The notes beneath the pieces are model-generated. The model did not search any database and was not told the origin of the DNA. It worked only from the letters and a program-made list of their open reading frames with translations. From Acetothermia bacterium 64_32 (GTDB lineage: Bacteria; Bipolaricaulota; Bipolaricaulia; Bipolaricaulales; Bipolaricaulaceae), in contig LGFI01000005.1 in the NCBI GenBank assembly GCA_001508155.1, forward strand, positions 1 to 64,000: a stretch of DNA of 64,000 bases. The letters are read 5' to 3'. A program made the translations under genes and the position numbers. This document shows positions 42,752 to 50,971 of this stretch, piece after piece; the stretch's first letter is position 1; each line of letters begins with the position of its first letter.

Positions 42752-43327
42752 CTAGCTTGGCAAGAGGGGCTGCCCTGAGGCAGTCCCTCTTTCTTTCTTA
42801 CACCTCCTGTCTTGACAGAAGAGCCTGGGCAACAGGGTGGCGACGTCCTGCCCGATGGGGTTTTCCCCCCGGGCGAGGAAGTGGGCGAGCTGGGCGTGAA
42901 GGCACTTCACCCGCCGCGGGTTCCGCAGGCCGGCCACCCCGGTTCCCACGGCAGCCCATGCCCCCCTCTCGCATAGGAACCCGCGCTCATTAGGGGTGAG
43001 GAGTGCCAGGCGCTCCTTTCGGTAAGCCTCGTGAGCCAGTGCGTACTGCCGGGCGAGCTCGGGGTCACTGTTGAGCCTCGCCTCCAAGCGCTTCACCCAA
43101 CCGGCCGACTCCAGGTGGGCCACTTCCTCCACAAGATAGGGACAGGTGAGCCAAAAAAGGGTGGGGAAGACTTCGAAGGAGTCCCCTTCGCGCCTTAGTG
43201 GGTGGTTCACGGTCACCTGGGGGTAGCCGTAGGGGCAAGTTCTGGCGATGGCCACCACCCCCCGGGCGGGACGACCCAGCTGCCAGGAGATGATCTCCAG
43301 GTCCTCCGGGGTAGGGCGACGGTCCAT
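42752..43327 (-). CDS. DUF501 family protein
   Basis: 191 aa. Pattern GVVAIARTCPYGYPQVTVNHPL, given here in the fragments VVAIARTCPYGYPQVTVNH; TLFWLTCPYLVEEVAHLES and VGTGVAGLRNPRRVKCLHAQ, with AHFLARGENPIGQDV, which are the conserved stretches of DUF501. Three conserved Cys and His suggest metal or Fe-S binding. Function unknown; in many genomes it neighbours enolase or Ppx genes, here it is co-translated with lplA (ATGA overlap). Start at 43327; a frame to 43636 is antisense noise. Confidence 0.85.
   Translation of the reverse strand: MDRRPTPEDLEIISWQLGRPARGVVAIARTCPYGYPQVTVNHPLRREGDSFEVFPTLFWLTCPYLVEEVAHLESAGWVKRLEARLNSDPELARQYALAHEAYRKERLALLTPNERGFLCERGAWAAVGTGVAGLRNPRRVKCLHAQLAHFLARGENPIGQDVATLLPRLFCQDRRCKKERGTASGQPLLPS
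42762..42800 (+). terminator. Rho-independent terminator of the VWA/RTX gene
   Basis: aagaggggctgcc (42762-42774), loop ctga, ggcagtccctctt (42779-42791) with one G-T pair, followed by ttctttctta. It lies within the 3' coding end of the convergent DUF501 gene. Confidence 0.75.
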
Positions 43328-44031
43328 CAGTCCAGGGCCGCTTGGGCCAACGCCCACTCCCGCAGCGATAGCTCCTCTTGGGCCAGCTCCCCCAGGGGCC
43401 GGAACGCGGAAAGGATCGCCCTGATCCCCTCCTCCAGCGGCACCCGTTCCCTGACCAGGGCCGAGAGATCCCCAACCGGGGCGGGCCGGGAGGCCACCTG
43501 GGTGGGGCGATAACCGGGCCGCAGGGCGAGGAGCAGCTCTTCCATGGGGATCGGATCGCGCCACAGGAGCAACGTCCCGTGATGAAGCAGGGCCCGCCGC
43601 CGGAGCTGGGCCGAGCCCGAGACCTTCTTCCCCCACACGTACACCCCACCGTCCCGGGCCACCGCCGGGAGGGAAAACCTACGCCGGAGCTCAGCGGCCA
43701 GAAGCCCGGCCAGCCTCGCCTGGGACCCCTTGACCGAGCTCCAGGGGCCGGACAGGGGCAAAAACAGCGAGAAGTTTAGGTTCCCGGGATGGTGATACAC
43801 CGCCCCGCCCCCGCTCGGACGCCGGACCACGGGGATCCGGAACCTCTGGCACAGGACAAGGTCCACCTCGTCCTCGGGGCGCTGGCCCCTGCCGATCACC
43901 ACACAGCGGCCGTTCCGCCAGATGCGGAGCGTGGGCGGCTGGTCTCCTTCCCCCACCGCCCGCAGGATCGCCTCCTCCAGGGCCAGGTTCTCCTGGGGGG
44001 AGCGCCAAACAAGGTCCAAAAGCGCTCTCAT
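43327..44031 (-). CDS. lplA: Lipoate-protein ligase A-like protein
   Basis: 234 aa. Attaches lipoate (or octanoate) to carrier domains. Motifs: SPQENLALEEAIL, LRIWRNGRCVVIGRGQR, VVRRPSGGGAVYHHPGNLNFS and the adenylate-binding Lys in WGKKVSGSAQLRR. No extended C-terminal accessory domain, so it may act as ligase small form or octanoyl transferase (LipM-like). Start at ATG 44031, overlapping the lipA stop (ATGA). Its coexistence with lipB and lipA gives both salvage and synthesis. Confidence 0.88.
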   Translation of the reverse strand: MRALLDLVWRSPQENLALEEAILRAVGEGDQPPTLRIWRNGRCVVIGRGQRPEDEVDLVLCQRFRIPVVRRPSGGGAVYHHPGNLNFSLFLPLSGPWSSVKGSQARLAGLLAAELRRRFSLPAVARDGGVYVWGKKVSGSAQLRRRALLHHGTLLLWRDPIPMEELLLALRPGYRPTQVASRPAPVGDLSALVRERVPLEEGIRAILSAFRPLGELAQEELSLREWALAQAALD

Positions 44032-44885
44032 CGCAGGCGGGAAAACACCTGGGCCGCCCGGAAGGAGGTGCGCACAAGGGGACCCGCCACCACCCCCCGG
44101 AACCCCATGGCCCGTGCCCGGGCCTCCCAATGCTCAAACTCCTCGGGCGACACATACCTTTCCACCGGAAGCTGCCTTTCCGTGGGCCTGAGGTACTGGC
44201 CGAGCACCACGATGTCCACCCTGGCCTCCCGCAGGTCGGAGAGGGCCTCCTCGACCTCCTCCTCGGCCTCCCCCAGCCCCAAAAGCAGCGAGGATTTAGT
44301 GACGAGCGTGGGGGAAAGCTCCTTCAGGGCCCTGAGGACGGAAAGGGAGAGGTCGTAGCCCGCCCGCCGGTCCCGCACCTTCCCGGTTAGCCGCCGCACC
44401 GTCTCCAGGTTGTGCCCTACCACCTGGGGGCCGGCTTCCACCACCTCCTGCAGGGCTTCCCGGCGGCCGGAAAAGTCCGGGATCAATGCCTCCACCGCTG
44501 CCCCGGGGAGTTCCCGCCTCAGGGCGCGGATGGTGGCCGCAAACTGCCCCGCCCCCCCGTCAGGCAGATCGTCCCGGTCCACCGAGGTGAGCACCACATA
44601 GGAGAGCCCCAGCTCCTTGGCCGCCTGGGCCACCTTCTCCGGCTCCTTGGGGTCCAGCTCCCCGGCGGGCCAGCCGGTGGCCACCGAGCAGAACCGACAG
44701 GCCCGGGTGCAAACATCCCCAAGGAGCATGAACGTGGCCGTGCCCTCGCCCCAACAGACGGGCAGGTTGGGGCACCGGGCGAACTGGCACACCGTGTGCA
44801 CCCGGTGCCGCGCCAGGATCCCCTCCATCTTCCCCCCTCGGCCCGGGGCCTTCACCTTAAGCCAGCTGGGCTTCATCCCGTCCAC
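44028..44885 (-). CDS. lipA: Lipoyl synthase
   Basis: 285-aa radical SAM enzyme that inserts two sulfurs into protein-bound octanoate. Auxiliary cluster cysteines in HTVCQFARCPNLPVCWGEGT (CxxxxCxxxxxC), the radical SAM CTRACRFCSV (CxxxCxxC), and the C-terminal conserved RTSFRAAQVF region with the Ser of RSSY replaced as RTSF. HNLETVRRLTGKVRDRRAGY is typical. Overlaps lipB by 13 bp and lplA by 4 bp: one operon. Confidence 0.95.
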   Translation of the reverse strand: MDGMKPSWLKVKAPGRGGKMEGILARHRVHTVCQFARCPNLPVCWGEGTATFMLLGDVCTRACRFCSVATGWPAGELDPKEPEKVAQAAKELGLSYVVLTSVDRDDLPDGGAGQFAATIRALRRELPGAAVEALIPDFSGRREALQEVVEAGPQVVGHNLETVRRLTGKVRDRRAGYDLSLSVLRALKELSPTLVTKSSLLLGLGEAEEEVEEALSDLREARVDIVVLGQYLRPTERQLPVERYVSPEEFEHWEARARAMGFRGVVAGPLVRTSFRAAQVFSRLR

Positions 44886-45553
44886 CTCTCCAAGACCCCT
44901 CGGTCCAGGGGGGAGAGTCGCACCTCGAACACCCGGGAGAACTCGTCCAGGGCGGCGGCCCGCACCTCCTCCAGGGGGATGGGGCGGGCGGCCAGTTCGG
45001 CTAGGGAGGTGGCCTCCACCCCGTGCAGTCCGCAGGGGACGATGAGAGAAAAGAGGTCAGGATCCAGGTCCACGTTCAGGGCCAGGCCGTGCATGGTGAT
45101 CCAGCCCCGTACATGTACCCCCACCGAGCCGAGCTTCCGCATCCCCTGCCATACCCCGGGGAAGCCCGGCCGGCGATGCGCCTCCACCCCAAACCGGGCC
45201 GCCGTGCGGATCATCACCTCCTCCAGACAGGAAACGTACCTTCTCAGGTCCCGGCCGTGATCCCGCAGGTCCAGGATGGGGTACATGACCAGCTGCCCCG
45301 GGCCGTGATAGGTGACGCCCCCGCCCCGCTCCACCCGATACACCTCCACCCCAAGCCGGGCCAGCAGGGCCGGATCGGCCAGGATGTGATCCGGGCTGGC
45401 CAGCCGGCCCAGGGTGATCGTCGGCTCGTGCTCCAGGGAGAGCAAGAGGTCCGGGATCCGCCCGGCGCCCCTCAGGGCGTGCAGCCGGCGCTGCAGGTCC
45501 AAGACCGGGCCATAGGGGGCCCGGCCCAAGGCCGCATGGGCGACCTCCCTCAA
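44873..45553 (-). CDS. lipB: Octanoyl-[acyl carrier protein]-protein transferase
   Basis: 226 aa. Moves octanoyl from ACP to the carrier domain. Core: LLSLEHEPTITLGRLASPDH, VERGGGVTYHGPGQLVMYPI, the catalytic Lys and Cys in GMRKLGSVGVHVRGWITMHG and FSLIVPCGLHG. The TTG start 45553 overlaps the stop of the lipoyl-domain gene (TTGA). A longer frame to 45727 runs antisense-like through that gene and has no similarity. Confidence 0.93.
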   Translation of the reverse strand: MREVAHAALGRAPYGPVLDLQRRLHALRGAGRIPDLLLSLEHEPTITLGRLASPDHILADPALLARLGVEVYRVERGGGVTYHGPGQLVMYPILDLRDHGRDLRRYVSCLEEVMIRTAARFGVEAHRRPGFPGVWQGMRKLGSVGVHVRGWITMHGLALNVDLDPDLFSLIVPCGLHGVEATSLAELAARPIPLEEVRAAALDEFSRVFEVRLSPLDRGVLERWTG

Positions 45554-45780
45554 GGGGGCTCCAACCGTCCGATGGCGGCCCCAGGTCTTGTCTTCTCCCC
45601 CTGGGGGACCAACACCTGGGCGATCCGCCCGGCGGCGGGGGCCTCGATCACGAAAACAGCCTTGTCCGCCTCCACCTCGGCCACCGCCTCCCCCGCCTCC
45701 ACCCACTGCCCGGGGCCTTTCAGCCACCGCACCAGCGTCACCTCCTCCACCTCTCCCAGATAAGGAACGCTGATCTCCAA
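45550..45780 (-). CDS. Free-standing lipoyl/biotinyl carrier domain
   Basis: 76 aa, a single lipoyl domain and nothing else. EISVPYLGEVEEVTLVRWL, then VEAGEAVAEVEADKAVFVIE with the lipoylated Lys in EADKA at the hairpin tip, and GRIAQVLVPQGEKTRPGAAI. No E2 catalytic core, peripheral-subunit domain or GcvH-type features. Being first in an operon with lipB, lipA and lplA it is surely their client. Its oxidoreductase partner is not in the window. Confidence 0.88.
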   Translation of the reverse strand: MEISVPYLGEVEEVTLVRWLKGPGQWVEAGEAVAEVEADKAVFVIEAPAAGRIAQVLVPQGEKTRPGAAIGRLEPP

Positions 45781-45804
45781 GCCCGCCTCCTTTCCGGACG
45801 GATT

Positions 45805-46332
45805 TTAGGCCGCATCGGTCTCCTCGTGGGAGAACCTGGGGATGACGACGCCGGCCAGGGAGTCTATGTTCCTGAAGTGATCGGAGGCGCGGATGAGCTC
45901 CACCGAGGTGGAGCCACGGCCGGGGCCGAACACGGTGACCCTCACCCCCCTGCGGCTGAGCTCATCCACCAGCGGCACGAAGTCGGAGTCCCCGCTGACC
46001 AGGACTATCTCGCTCGCCACCGATGAAAGATGGATCGCCTCCAGGACGATCTCTACGTCCATGTTGGCCTTCATGCCGCCGTCGGGATGCTCCCGCACGG
46101 GCTTGGTGACCACCCGAAAGCCCATGAAAGACAGGGCATCGATGAGGCGCATCCTGCGATCGTCGTCCCGCCGATAGGGGACGAAGGCCAGGAACTTCAC
46201 CTCCCGCTCGTCGAGCTCGAACTCCGCCTTCAGGTAATCCCTGAGGGCATCATAGCGGACCTCCATGCCCTGCCTCTCGAAGGTCTCCTGCAGATTCTGG
46301 ACGTCCACAAGGACGGCAGCCTTGATATGCAT
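45805..46332 (-). CDS. NYN domain protein (LabA/DUF88-like RNase)
   Basis: 175 aa with the PIN-like NYN fold. Acidic site residues: AVLVDVQNLQETF (Asp9), KANMDVEIVLEAIHLSS and VLVSGDSDFVPLVDELSRRG, followed by VTVFGPGRGSTSVELIRASD. Predicted Mg-dependent nuclease acting on RNA. Ribosome-binding site taggaggc precedes the ATG. Independent small unit. Confidence 0.9.
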   Translation of the reverse strand: MHIKAAVLVDVQNLQETFERQGMEVRYDALRDYLKAEFELDEREVKFLAFVPYRRDDDRRMRLIDALSFMGFRVVTKPVREHPDGGMKANMDVEIVLEAIHLSSVASEIVLVSGDSDFVPLVDELSRRGVRVTVFGPGRGSTSVELIRASDHFRNIDSLAGVVIPRFSHEETDAA

Positions 46333-46450
46333 ATTACTTGCCTCCTAATTTGGCTTCACGCCGAAGATGGTTTCCCGGAAATGGTCGGTGCCACGGTTTT
46401 ATAACGCATTTGCGGACGGTTCGCAACAGGATCCCTTTGAGGGGGCTGTT

Positions 46451-47344
46451 TTAACTTCCCGCCTTGAGTTGGGCGAGGATAGCCTGGGCGAGCTGGGTGA
46501 ACCCGGCTTCCCATTCCGGCAGCGCCTCCACCAATGGGGTTCCCCGGGCATAGCCCTCGGCGATCCTCCGGTCCATGGGGATGCGGAGGAGCACGGGGAC
46601 CCCTTCGCCCTCAAGGTAGTGGTCCAGCTCATCGGTCCCGATCCCGTCCTTGCTGATAACCACCCCGGTGGGGAGGCCGAGCTCCCTCGTCACCCCCAGG
46701 GCGAGCTTGAGGTCGTGGAGGCCGAAGGGGGTGGGCTCGGTTACAAGGAGGACGTAGCTCGCCCCTTTCAGGGTCTCGATCATGGGGCATCCGGTCCCGG
46801 GTGGGGCGTCGAGGACGGTCAAGCCTTGATCGGACAGTTTCCGTTTCAGGGCCCGGATGACGGGGGTGGCCATGGGCTCCCCGGGGTTCAGCACCCCTTG
46901 CCAGAGGCAAATCCCCTTTGCCAGGCCCCGTTCGATCCTCCCGATGGGCCGGGGGACCTCGGCGATGGCCGAGGCCGGACACACCCGAGCACACAGGCCG
47001 CAGCCATGGCAGAGCTCGGGGTGAAACAGCACTTTCCTCCCGATCACGGCCAGGGCCCCGTATCGGCACGCCCGGGCACACGCCCCGCAGTAGGCGCAGG
47101 TGCCCTCGTCCACCTGGGGCACCGGGATGGCCACCTCCTCCTTCTGGACGATCTTCGGGGCCAAGAAGAGGTGGGCGTTGGGCTCCTCCACATCGCAGTC
47201 TACCAGGGTCACCGGCCCCAAGCCCCGGGTGGCCAGGGCCAGGGACACGGCCACCGTGGTCTTCCCGGTGCCCCCCTTCCCTGAGGCCACCGCGATCCGC
47301 AACGGGACCAGCCTATCAGCGACCCGGCCTTTCAACCAAACCAC
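46451..47344 (-). CDS. Mrp/MinD-type P-loop ATPase with inserted ferredoxin domain
   Basis: 297 aa. Deviant Walker A IAVASGKGGTGKTTVAVSLA, VDCDVEEPNAHLFL, then an inserted 2[4Fe-4S] ferredoxin: CAYCGACARACRYGAL and CHGCGLCARVCPASAI, then LDAPPGTGCPMIETL (switch) and VTEPTPFGLHDLKLAL. Such proteins assemble or transfer Fe-S clusters, or act in nitrogenase-like cofactor pathways. GTG start 47344 was chosen as a TAAAAT box (47355-47350) lies 5 bp upstream; alternative starts at 47335 and 47302 are possible. Divergent from DUF134. Confidence 0.9.
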   Translation of the reverse strand: MVWLKGRVADRLVPLRIAVASGKGGTGKTTVAVSLALATRGLGPVTLVDCDVEEPNAHLFLAPKIVQKEEVAIPVPQVDEGTCAYCGACARACRYGALAVIGRKVLFHPELCHGCGLCARVCPASAIAEVPRPIGRIERGLAKGICLWQGVLNPGEPMATPVIRALKRKLSDQGLTVLDAPPGTGCPMIETLKGASYVLLVTEPTPFGLHDLKLALGVTRELGLPTGVVISKDGIGTDELDHYLEGEGVPVLLRIPMDRRIAEGYARGTPLVEALPEWEAGFTQLAQAILAQLKAGS

Positions 47345-47349
47345 CCCCC

Positions 47350-47386
47350 ATTTTAAGCATATGCACAATTTGTGGCAAGCTATAAT
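47350..47386. promoter_or_regulatory. Divergent leaderless promoters of the Mrp-type gene and DUF134 regulator
   Basis: Minus-strand TAAAAT (47355-47350) is 5 bp before GTG 47344; plus-strand TATAAT (47381-47386) is 5 bp before ATG 47392. Between them lies the palindrome cacaa-t-ttgtg (47364-47374), a possible operator for the DUF134 protein. Confidence 0.5.
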
Positions 47387-47391
47387 TGCAC

Positions 47392-47730
47392 ATGCCCAGG
47401 TCGCCCAAGCCGCGCTGGTGTCAGGGCCCGCCGCCCCAATGGGTTTATAAGCCCGCCGGGGTGCCTTTGGGGAAGCTGAACCAGGTGGTCCTGGGGCTGG
47501 ACGAGCTCGAGGCCCTTAGGCTATGCGACCTCCTCGGCCTCTCCCAGGAGGAGGCGGGGACCAGGATGGGGGTCTCCCGGGGCACGGTGCAGCGGCTCCT
47601 TTCCTCCGCTCGGGCCAAGGTGGCCGACGCCCTCGTCCATGGGAAGGCCATCAACATAGCCGGCGCCGATTACATAAGGTTTGCCCACCCTGGAAGGCAC
47701 CGCTTCCACGGCGGGAGGGGAAAGGCTTAA
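47392..47730 (+). CDS. DUF134/UPF0251 family DNA-binding protein
   Basis: 112 aa. Starts MPRSPKPRWCQGPPPQWVYKP and has the helix-turn-helix LVLGLDELEALRLCDLLGLS and EEAGTRMGVSRGTVQRLL, then ARAKVADALVHGKAINIAG: the UPF0251 pattern. These putative regulators are often next to Mrp/NifX-like Fe-S genes, as here on the other strand. Stop overlaps the next convergent gene by 4 bp. Confidence 0.9.
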   Translation: MPRSPKPRWCQGPPPQWVYKPAGVPLGKLNQVVLGLDELEALRLCDLLGLSQEEAGTRMGVSRGTVQRLLSSARAKVADALVHGKAINIAGADYIRFAHPGRHRFHGGRGKA

Positions 47731-48050
47731 GCCCGGCCCCCCGCAGGCGGGCTTTGGCCCCCAAGCTCCTCCCTTATGAGCTCCTGGCAGCGGCGGTACT
47801 CCTCCGGGGAGTAGACCAGGTCCATACACCTCCTTCTGGCTTCCTCCCGACGACGGGCGGCCACCAGGGCCTGCAGGGCGGCCTCCACTTGCGAGGCCAG
47901 GGCCCCTTCCCCCGCTTCCCTCAGCGATTCAGAGAAGGCACGCCAAAACGCGTCCGGAAGCGAAATCCTCCTTTTGGCACCCACCTCCTCCAGCCACAGG
48001 CCGGCCTCTCTGCCTCCTTGCACATGCACCTCCAACACCAGCTCCCCCAT
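47727..48050 (-). CDS. Hypothetical protein
   Basis: 107 aa, soluble, no family recognised. N-terminal strand-like GELVLEVHVQGGREAGLWLE, then an amphipathic, Arg/Glu-rich helical half (ALQALVAARRREEARRRCMD). ATG 48050 is preceded by ggaggtgaagac. Four bases separate it from the exported gene upstream, so both are co-transcribed. Confidence 0.6.
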   Translation of the reverse strand: MGELVLEVHVQGGREAGLWLEEVGAKRRISLPDAFWRAFSESLREAGEGALASQVEAALQALVAARRREEARRRCMDLVYSPEEYRRCQELIREELGGQSPPAGGRA

Positions 48051-48054
48051 GTCT

Positions 48055-48864
48055 TCACCTCCCCTCATGGGCTACCAGAGGCCACCAGGTGGGAAGCAGG
48101 CCTACGTCGGAGATGCGGAACCTGCCACGGCTTCTGTAGATGGGGGTTTGCCTTCCCCCCGCCAGCTCCAACAGGTGGATCTCCCCGCCCAGGTTTGCAT
48201 AGAGGATCGTGTTCAGGTCCAGGAAGACAAACCCCCCGATGCGGTCGCCCTCGATGCGGAATAGCTCCTCAGGCCCTCGGCTGCCCCAGCGGTACAGCCT
48301 CCCCGGGAGCCGCCCCCCGGAGGATAGGTAAACTGCACCATCAGGCCCAAAGGCGAAAAAGCCGCCCCAATGGAACCCAGGGCCATCCTGCACCGTCAGC
48401 AAGGCGGAGACCTCCCCGGCGCCCTCCAGCCGGAGGATACGCCCCCGCCCCTCCCCATCGAGCTCGCTGAAGTACAGGGATGCCCCTCCATCCGGCCCCT
48501 CCCCGAACGCCAGGTCATAGACCGGCCTGGGATGCTCATAGAGGACCCACTCGGCCAGGGGACCAGCCGGGGTAAGCTGGACCACCCGGATCTCCCCCGA
48601 TCCCGGGCGCACGAAGAACAGCTTGGTGTCTTGGGGGTGGAAGCAGAAGCTCTGGATCCTCCCTTGAGCGCTGGTGTAAAGCGTCCATTCGTCTACGGCC
48701 CTGATGCCACAAAGGCGGCATTCAGCCTTCAGGCCGCGTACCTCCCCGGGCAGGCTGGCAGCGCTGGTAAACAGGAGTTCCAGTCGAGCATACGGGACCT
48801 GTCCCCAGGCAAGCCCCCCCGCCAAAAGCAGCCACCAAGCCCACAGCACGCCTGATCTCGCCAT
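48055..48864 (-). CDS. Exported beta-propeller-like hypothetical protein
   Basis: 269 aa with signal peptide MARSGVLWAWWLLLAGGLAWG. The rest shows NHL/SMP-30-like repeats around single strands: FCFHPQDTKLFFVRPGSG, VYDLAFGEGPDGGASLYFSE, FFAFGPDGAVYLSSGGRLPG, GGFVFLDLNTILYANLGGEI. A CRLCG pair occurs near residue 52. Function unknown. Start at ATG 48864 after ggaaggaggg; an upstream ATG at 48912 would hide the signal peptide. The IS256 element is inserted about 50 bp upstream and may affect its promoter. Confidence 0.65.
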   Translation of the reverse strand: MARSGVLWAWWLLLAGGLAWGQVPYARLELLFTSAASLPGEVRGLKAECRLCGIRAVDEWTLYTSAQGRIQSFCFHPQDTKLFFVRPGSGEIRVVQLTPAGPLAEWVLYEHPRPVYDLAFGEGPDGGASLYFSELDGEGRGRILRLEGAGEVSALLTVQDGPGFHWGGFFAFGPDGAVYLSSGGRLPGRLYRWGSRGPEELFRIEGDRIGGFVFLDLNTILYANLGGEIHLLELAGGRQTPIYRSRGRFRISDVGLLPTWWPLVAHEGR

Positions 48865-48911
48865 GATCCAGCCCTCCTTCCACAGGTTAGCTCCCACCAC
48901 CCGGCCAGTCA

Positions 48912-48921
48912 ACTTGCCTGG
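48912..48921 (+). repeat. Left copy of 10-bp direct repeat flanking the IS
   Basis: acttgcctgg, identical to 50318-50327; candidate target-site duplication. Confidence 0.65.
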
Positions 48922-50317
48922 TCAAGTCCGAATTTTGGTGTAAATTCTCCTCTGGTAGATGATTGCTTTATTCTAAGCCACCTGAGAGCGCTTGGCGTCC
49001 TCTGCAGCCTTCACCCGCTTCACACTAGCCTTCCTCCATTCCCAGTACTCCGTCATGTCAAAGTAGCGGTGTCCGGTAGTCCAGGCTTCATCGATTTCTA
49101 TGAGGACTGCCCCGATCAAACGCAGTGCGGACTCTTCGTTGGGGAAGATCCGGATTACCCGTTCACGACGCCGGATCTCCTGGTTCAGCCGCTCTACACC
49201 GTTTGTGGTCCGCAAGCGCTTCCGATACCTCTCAGGCAGGGCCATTACTGCCATCGCGTCCTCAAAACCGGCTTCCAGTCGTTCGATTGCCTTAGGAGCC
49301 CGCTGGACGTAGTCCCGGATCACATCGTCCATAAGCCGGCGCGCCGTCGCCAGGTCCGGTGCGTCAAAGATCAACCGCAGCCGCCCGTGCAGTTCGCGCT
49401 GCAGAGACTTGGGGCAGGCATCCAGGATGTTGCGGACAAAATGCGTCTGGCAACGCTGCCACGTTGCCCCCTGAAAGTGGGTCTCCACGGCTTTCACCAG
49501 GCCTTTATGGTCATCAGAGACGACCAGGTCCACCCCGTGAAGCCCCCGCGCCTTGAGCCGGCCGAAGAATTCAGACCAGCTGGCCTCCGATTCGCTGTCG
49601 CCAATCATCAGCCCCAAAATCTCGCGGTAGCCCTCCCGGTTGATCCCAGTGGCGATCAGCGCACTGCAGAGCCGTACCCGGCCATCCTTCCGCACGCGGA
49701 GCACCAGGGCATCTACCAGCAGGAACGGGTATTCTTGATGAGCCAAGCTCCTCTCGTTCCATTCGTGGACTACGAGGTCCAGCCTCTTGCACAATTCCGA
49801 AACCGTGGACCGGGAGAATTCCGTCCCGCATAGCTCCTCCACAATGGCTCTAACCTTCCGGGTGGATACCCCGTTAATGACCATCTCTATCATGGCTAGA
49901 AGGAGCGCCTGCTCACTCCGCTGGTATCGTTCGAACAGGTCAGTGGAGAAATGTCCGCTGCGCAGTCGGGGAACCAGCAGGGTAAGTTCGCCCACCCGTG
50001 TCTTGAGCAGCTTCTCCCGGTGGCCATTCCGATAACCCTGTCTATCCGGTGTACGTTCATAAGGCGCCGCTTTCAGCTGCTCGGTGAGCTGGGCTTCGAG
50101 AATCTGGTTCACCACCTGCTCCACAAGCCGGGCCAGGCCATCATCCCGGACAAATAGGTGCTGCAAAATTTCGCTGTCTATGGTAACCTGGTATTGGGCC
50201 ATCCCTTGTCCCTCCTGGTGATGTTAGTTTGTGACTACCTTTACATCTACCAGAGGGAGGGTGGCCTTTCCTGCTTCAACGCCACTCCATTTTTACACCA
50301 TTATATCGGACACTACT
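48922..50317 (-). mobile_element. IS256-family insertion sequence
   Basis: About 1.4 kb with one transposase gene. Ends share inverted sequence: left gtccga-attt-tggtgtaaa (48926-48944), right, read inward on the minus strand, gtccga-tataa-tggtgtaaa (50311-50292); subterminal ctctggtagatg also occurs inverted (48950-48961 and 50247-50258). acttgcctgg flanks both sides (48912-48921 and 50318-50327) and may be the target duplication, a base or so longer than usual for IS256. The transposase frame is open, so the element looks recent. Confidence 0.85.
48973..50202 (-). CDS. IS256-family (mutator-type) transposase
   Basis: 409 aa, full length. DDE catalytic region: FLLVDALVLRVRKDGRVRLC (first Asp), GVDLVVSDDHKGLVKAVETH (second Asp) and RLNQEIRRRERVIRIFPNEE (Glu). 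N-terminal part has the usual YERTPDRQGYRNGHREKLL and LLVPRLRSGHFSTDLFERYQ. The C-x2-C-x22-H-type motif appears as CQTHFVRN. No stop or frameshift, so probably active. Base use is less GC-rich than neighbours, as expected for a mobile gene. Confidence 0.96.
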   Translation of the reverse strand: MAQYQVTIDSEILQHLFVRDDGLARLVEQVVNQILEAQLTEQLKAAPYERTPDRQGYRNGHREKLLKTRVGELTLLVPRLRSGHFSTDLFERYQRSEQALLLAMIEMVINGVSTRKVRAIVEELCGTEFSRSTVSELCKRLDLVVHEWNERSLAHQEYPFLLVDALVLRVRKDGRVRLCSALIATGINREGYREILGLMIGDSESEASWSEFFGRLKARGLHGVDLVVSDDHKGLVKAVETHFQGATWQRCQTHFVRNILDACPKSLQRELHGRLRLIFDAPDLATARRLMDDVIRDYVQRAPKAIERLEAGFEDAMAVMALPERYRKRLRTTNGVERLNQEIRRRERVIRIFPNEESALRLIGAVLIEIDEAWTTGHRYFDMTEYWEWRKASVKRVKAAEDAKRSQVA

Positions 50318-50327
50318 ACTTGCCTGG
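50318..50327 (+). repeat. Right copy of 10-bp direct repeat flanking the IS
   Basis: acttgcctgg, identical to 48912-48921; candidate target-site duplication. Confidence 0.65.
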
Positions 50328-50385
50328 CTTCCCAGGCATTTTACCTTGGGGGTGGCCGGTAAAATAAGGGGAAAGGAGGCTTGTC

Positions 50386-50931
50386 TTGCAGTTGAGGATT
50401 AAAGGATGGTTGTTCATCCTTTTACTTTCCCTGTTTTCCGCAGGGGCGGAGCCCTCGCCGTGCCGCTATCCTGTGGGGCCAGCCCCAGACCTGCCCGTGG
50501 GGGCCGAGGTGGGGAAGCTGGCGCCCGATTTCACCCTGCGAGACCTTTCCTCCGGGGAGCCCGTCAGCCTCTCCCAGCTGCGCGGCTGCGTGGTACTGCT
50601 GGAGTTCTGGGCCAGCTGGTGTTCGGCTTGCCGCAGCAGCATCCCTTATGTGGAGGGGCTTGCCACCCGCTATCGGGCCCAGGGGTTGGTGACGGTGAGG
50701 GTGAGCCTGGACCGGGAGGCCAAAAGGGCAGTCGGCTTCCTCTCTGCCCTGGGGGTCAAGGAGGGCATGGCCCTGTGGGGCCCGCTCGACCAGGTCATGG
50801 ACGTGGTCCGCCTGTACCACGTTGTGGCCATCCCCCGGGTTTTCCTCCTGGACCGGGAGGGGGTGGTGCGCTTCTCCGGCCATCCCAGCCAGCTTCTCAG
50901 CGGGCTCATCGAGCCCCTGCTTGGGAGTTGA
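50386..50931 (+). CDS. Exported thioredoxin-like (TlpA/ResA type) protein
   Basis: 181 aa. N-terminal membrane/signal segment GWLFILLLSLFSAGAE, then a thioredoxin fold: KLAPDFTLRDLSSGEPVSLS, catalytic WASWCSACRSSIPYVEG (CxxC as CSAC), VTVRVSLDREAKRA and the cis-Pro loop VVAIPRVFLLDREG. Acts outside the membrane in thiol exchange, e.g. cytochrome c or disulfide reduction. TTG start with aaaggagg at 50372-50379; TAAAAT at 50361-50366 is the probable -10. Confidence 0.9.
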   Translation: MQLRIKGWLFILLLSLFSAGAEPSPCRYPVGPAPDLPVGAEVGKLAPDFTLRDLSSGEPVSLSQLRGCVVLLEFWASWCSACRSSIPYVEGLATRYRAQGLVTVRVSLDREAKRAVGFLSALGVKEGMALWGPLDQVMDVVRLYHVVAIPRVFLLDREGVVRFSGHPSQLLSGLIEPLLGS

Positions 50932-50971
50932 CCCGGACTTTCCCCCGGGCTAACATGGGTCCCGTCGCAGT

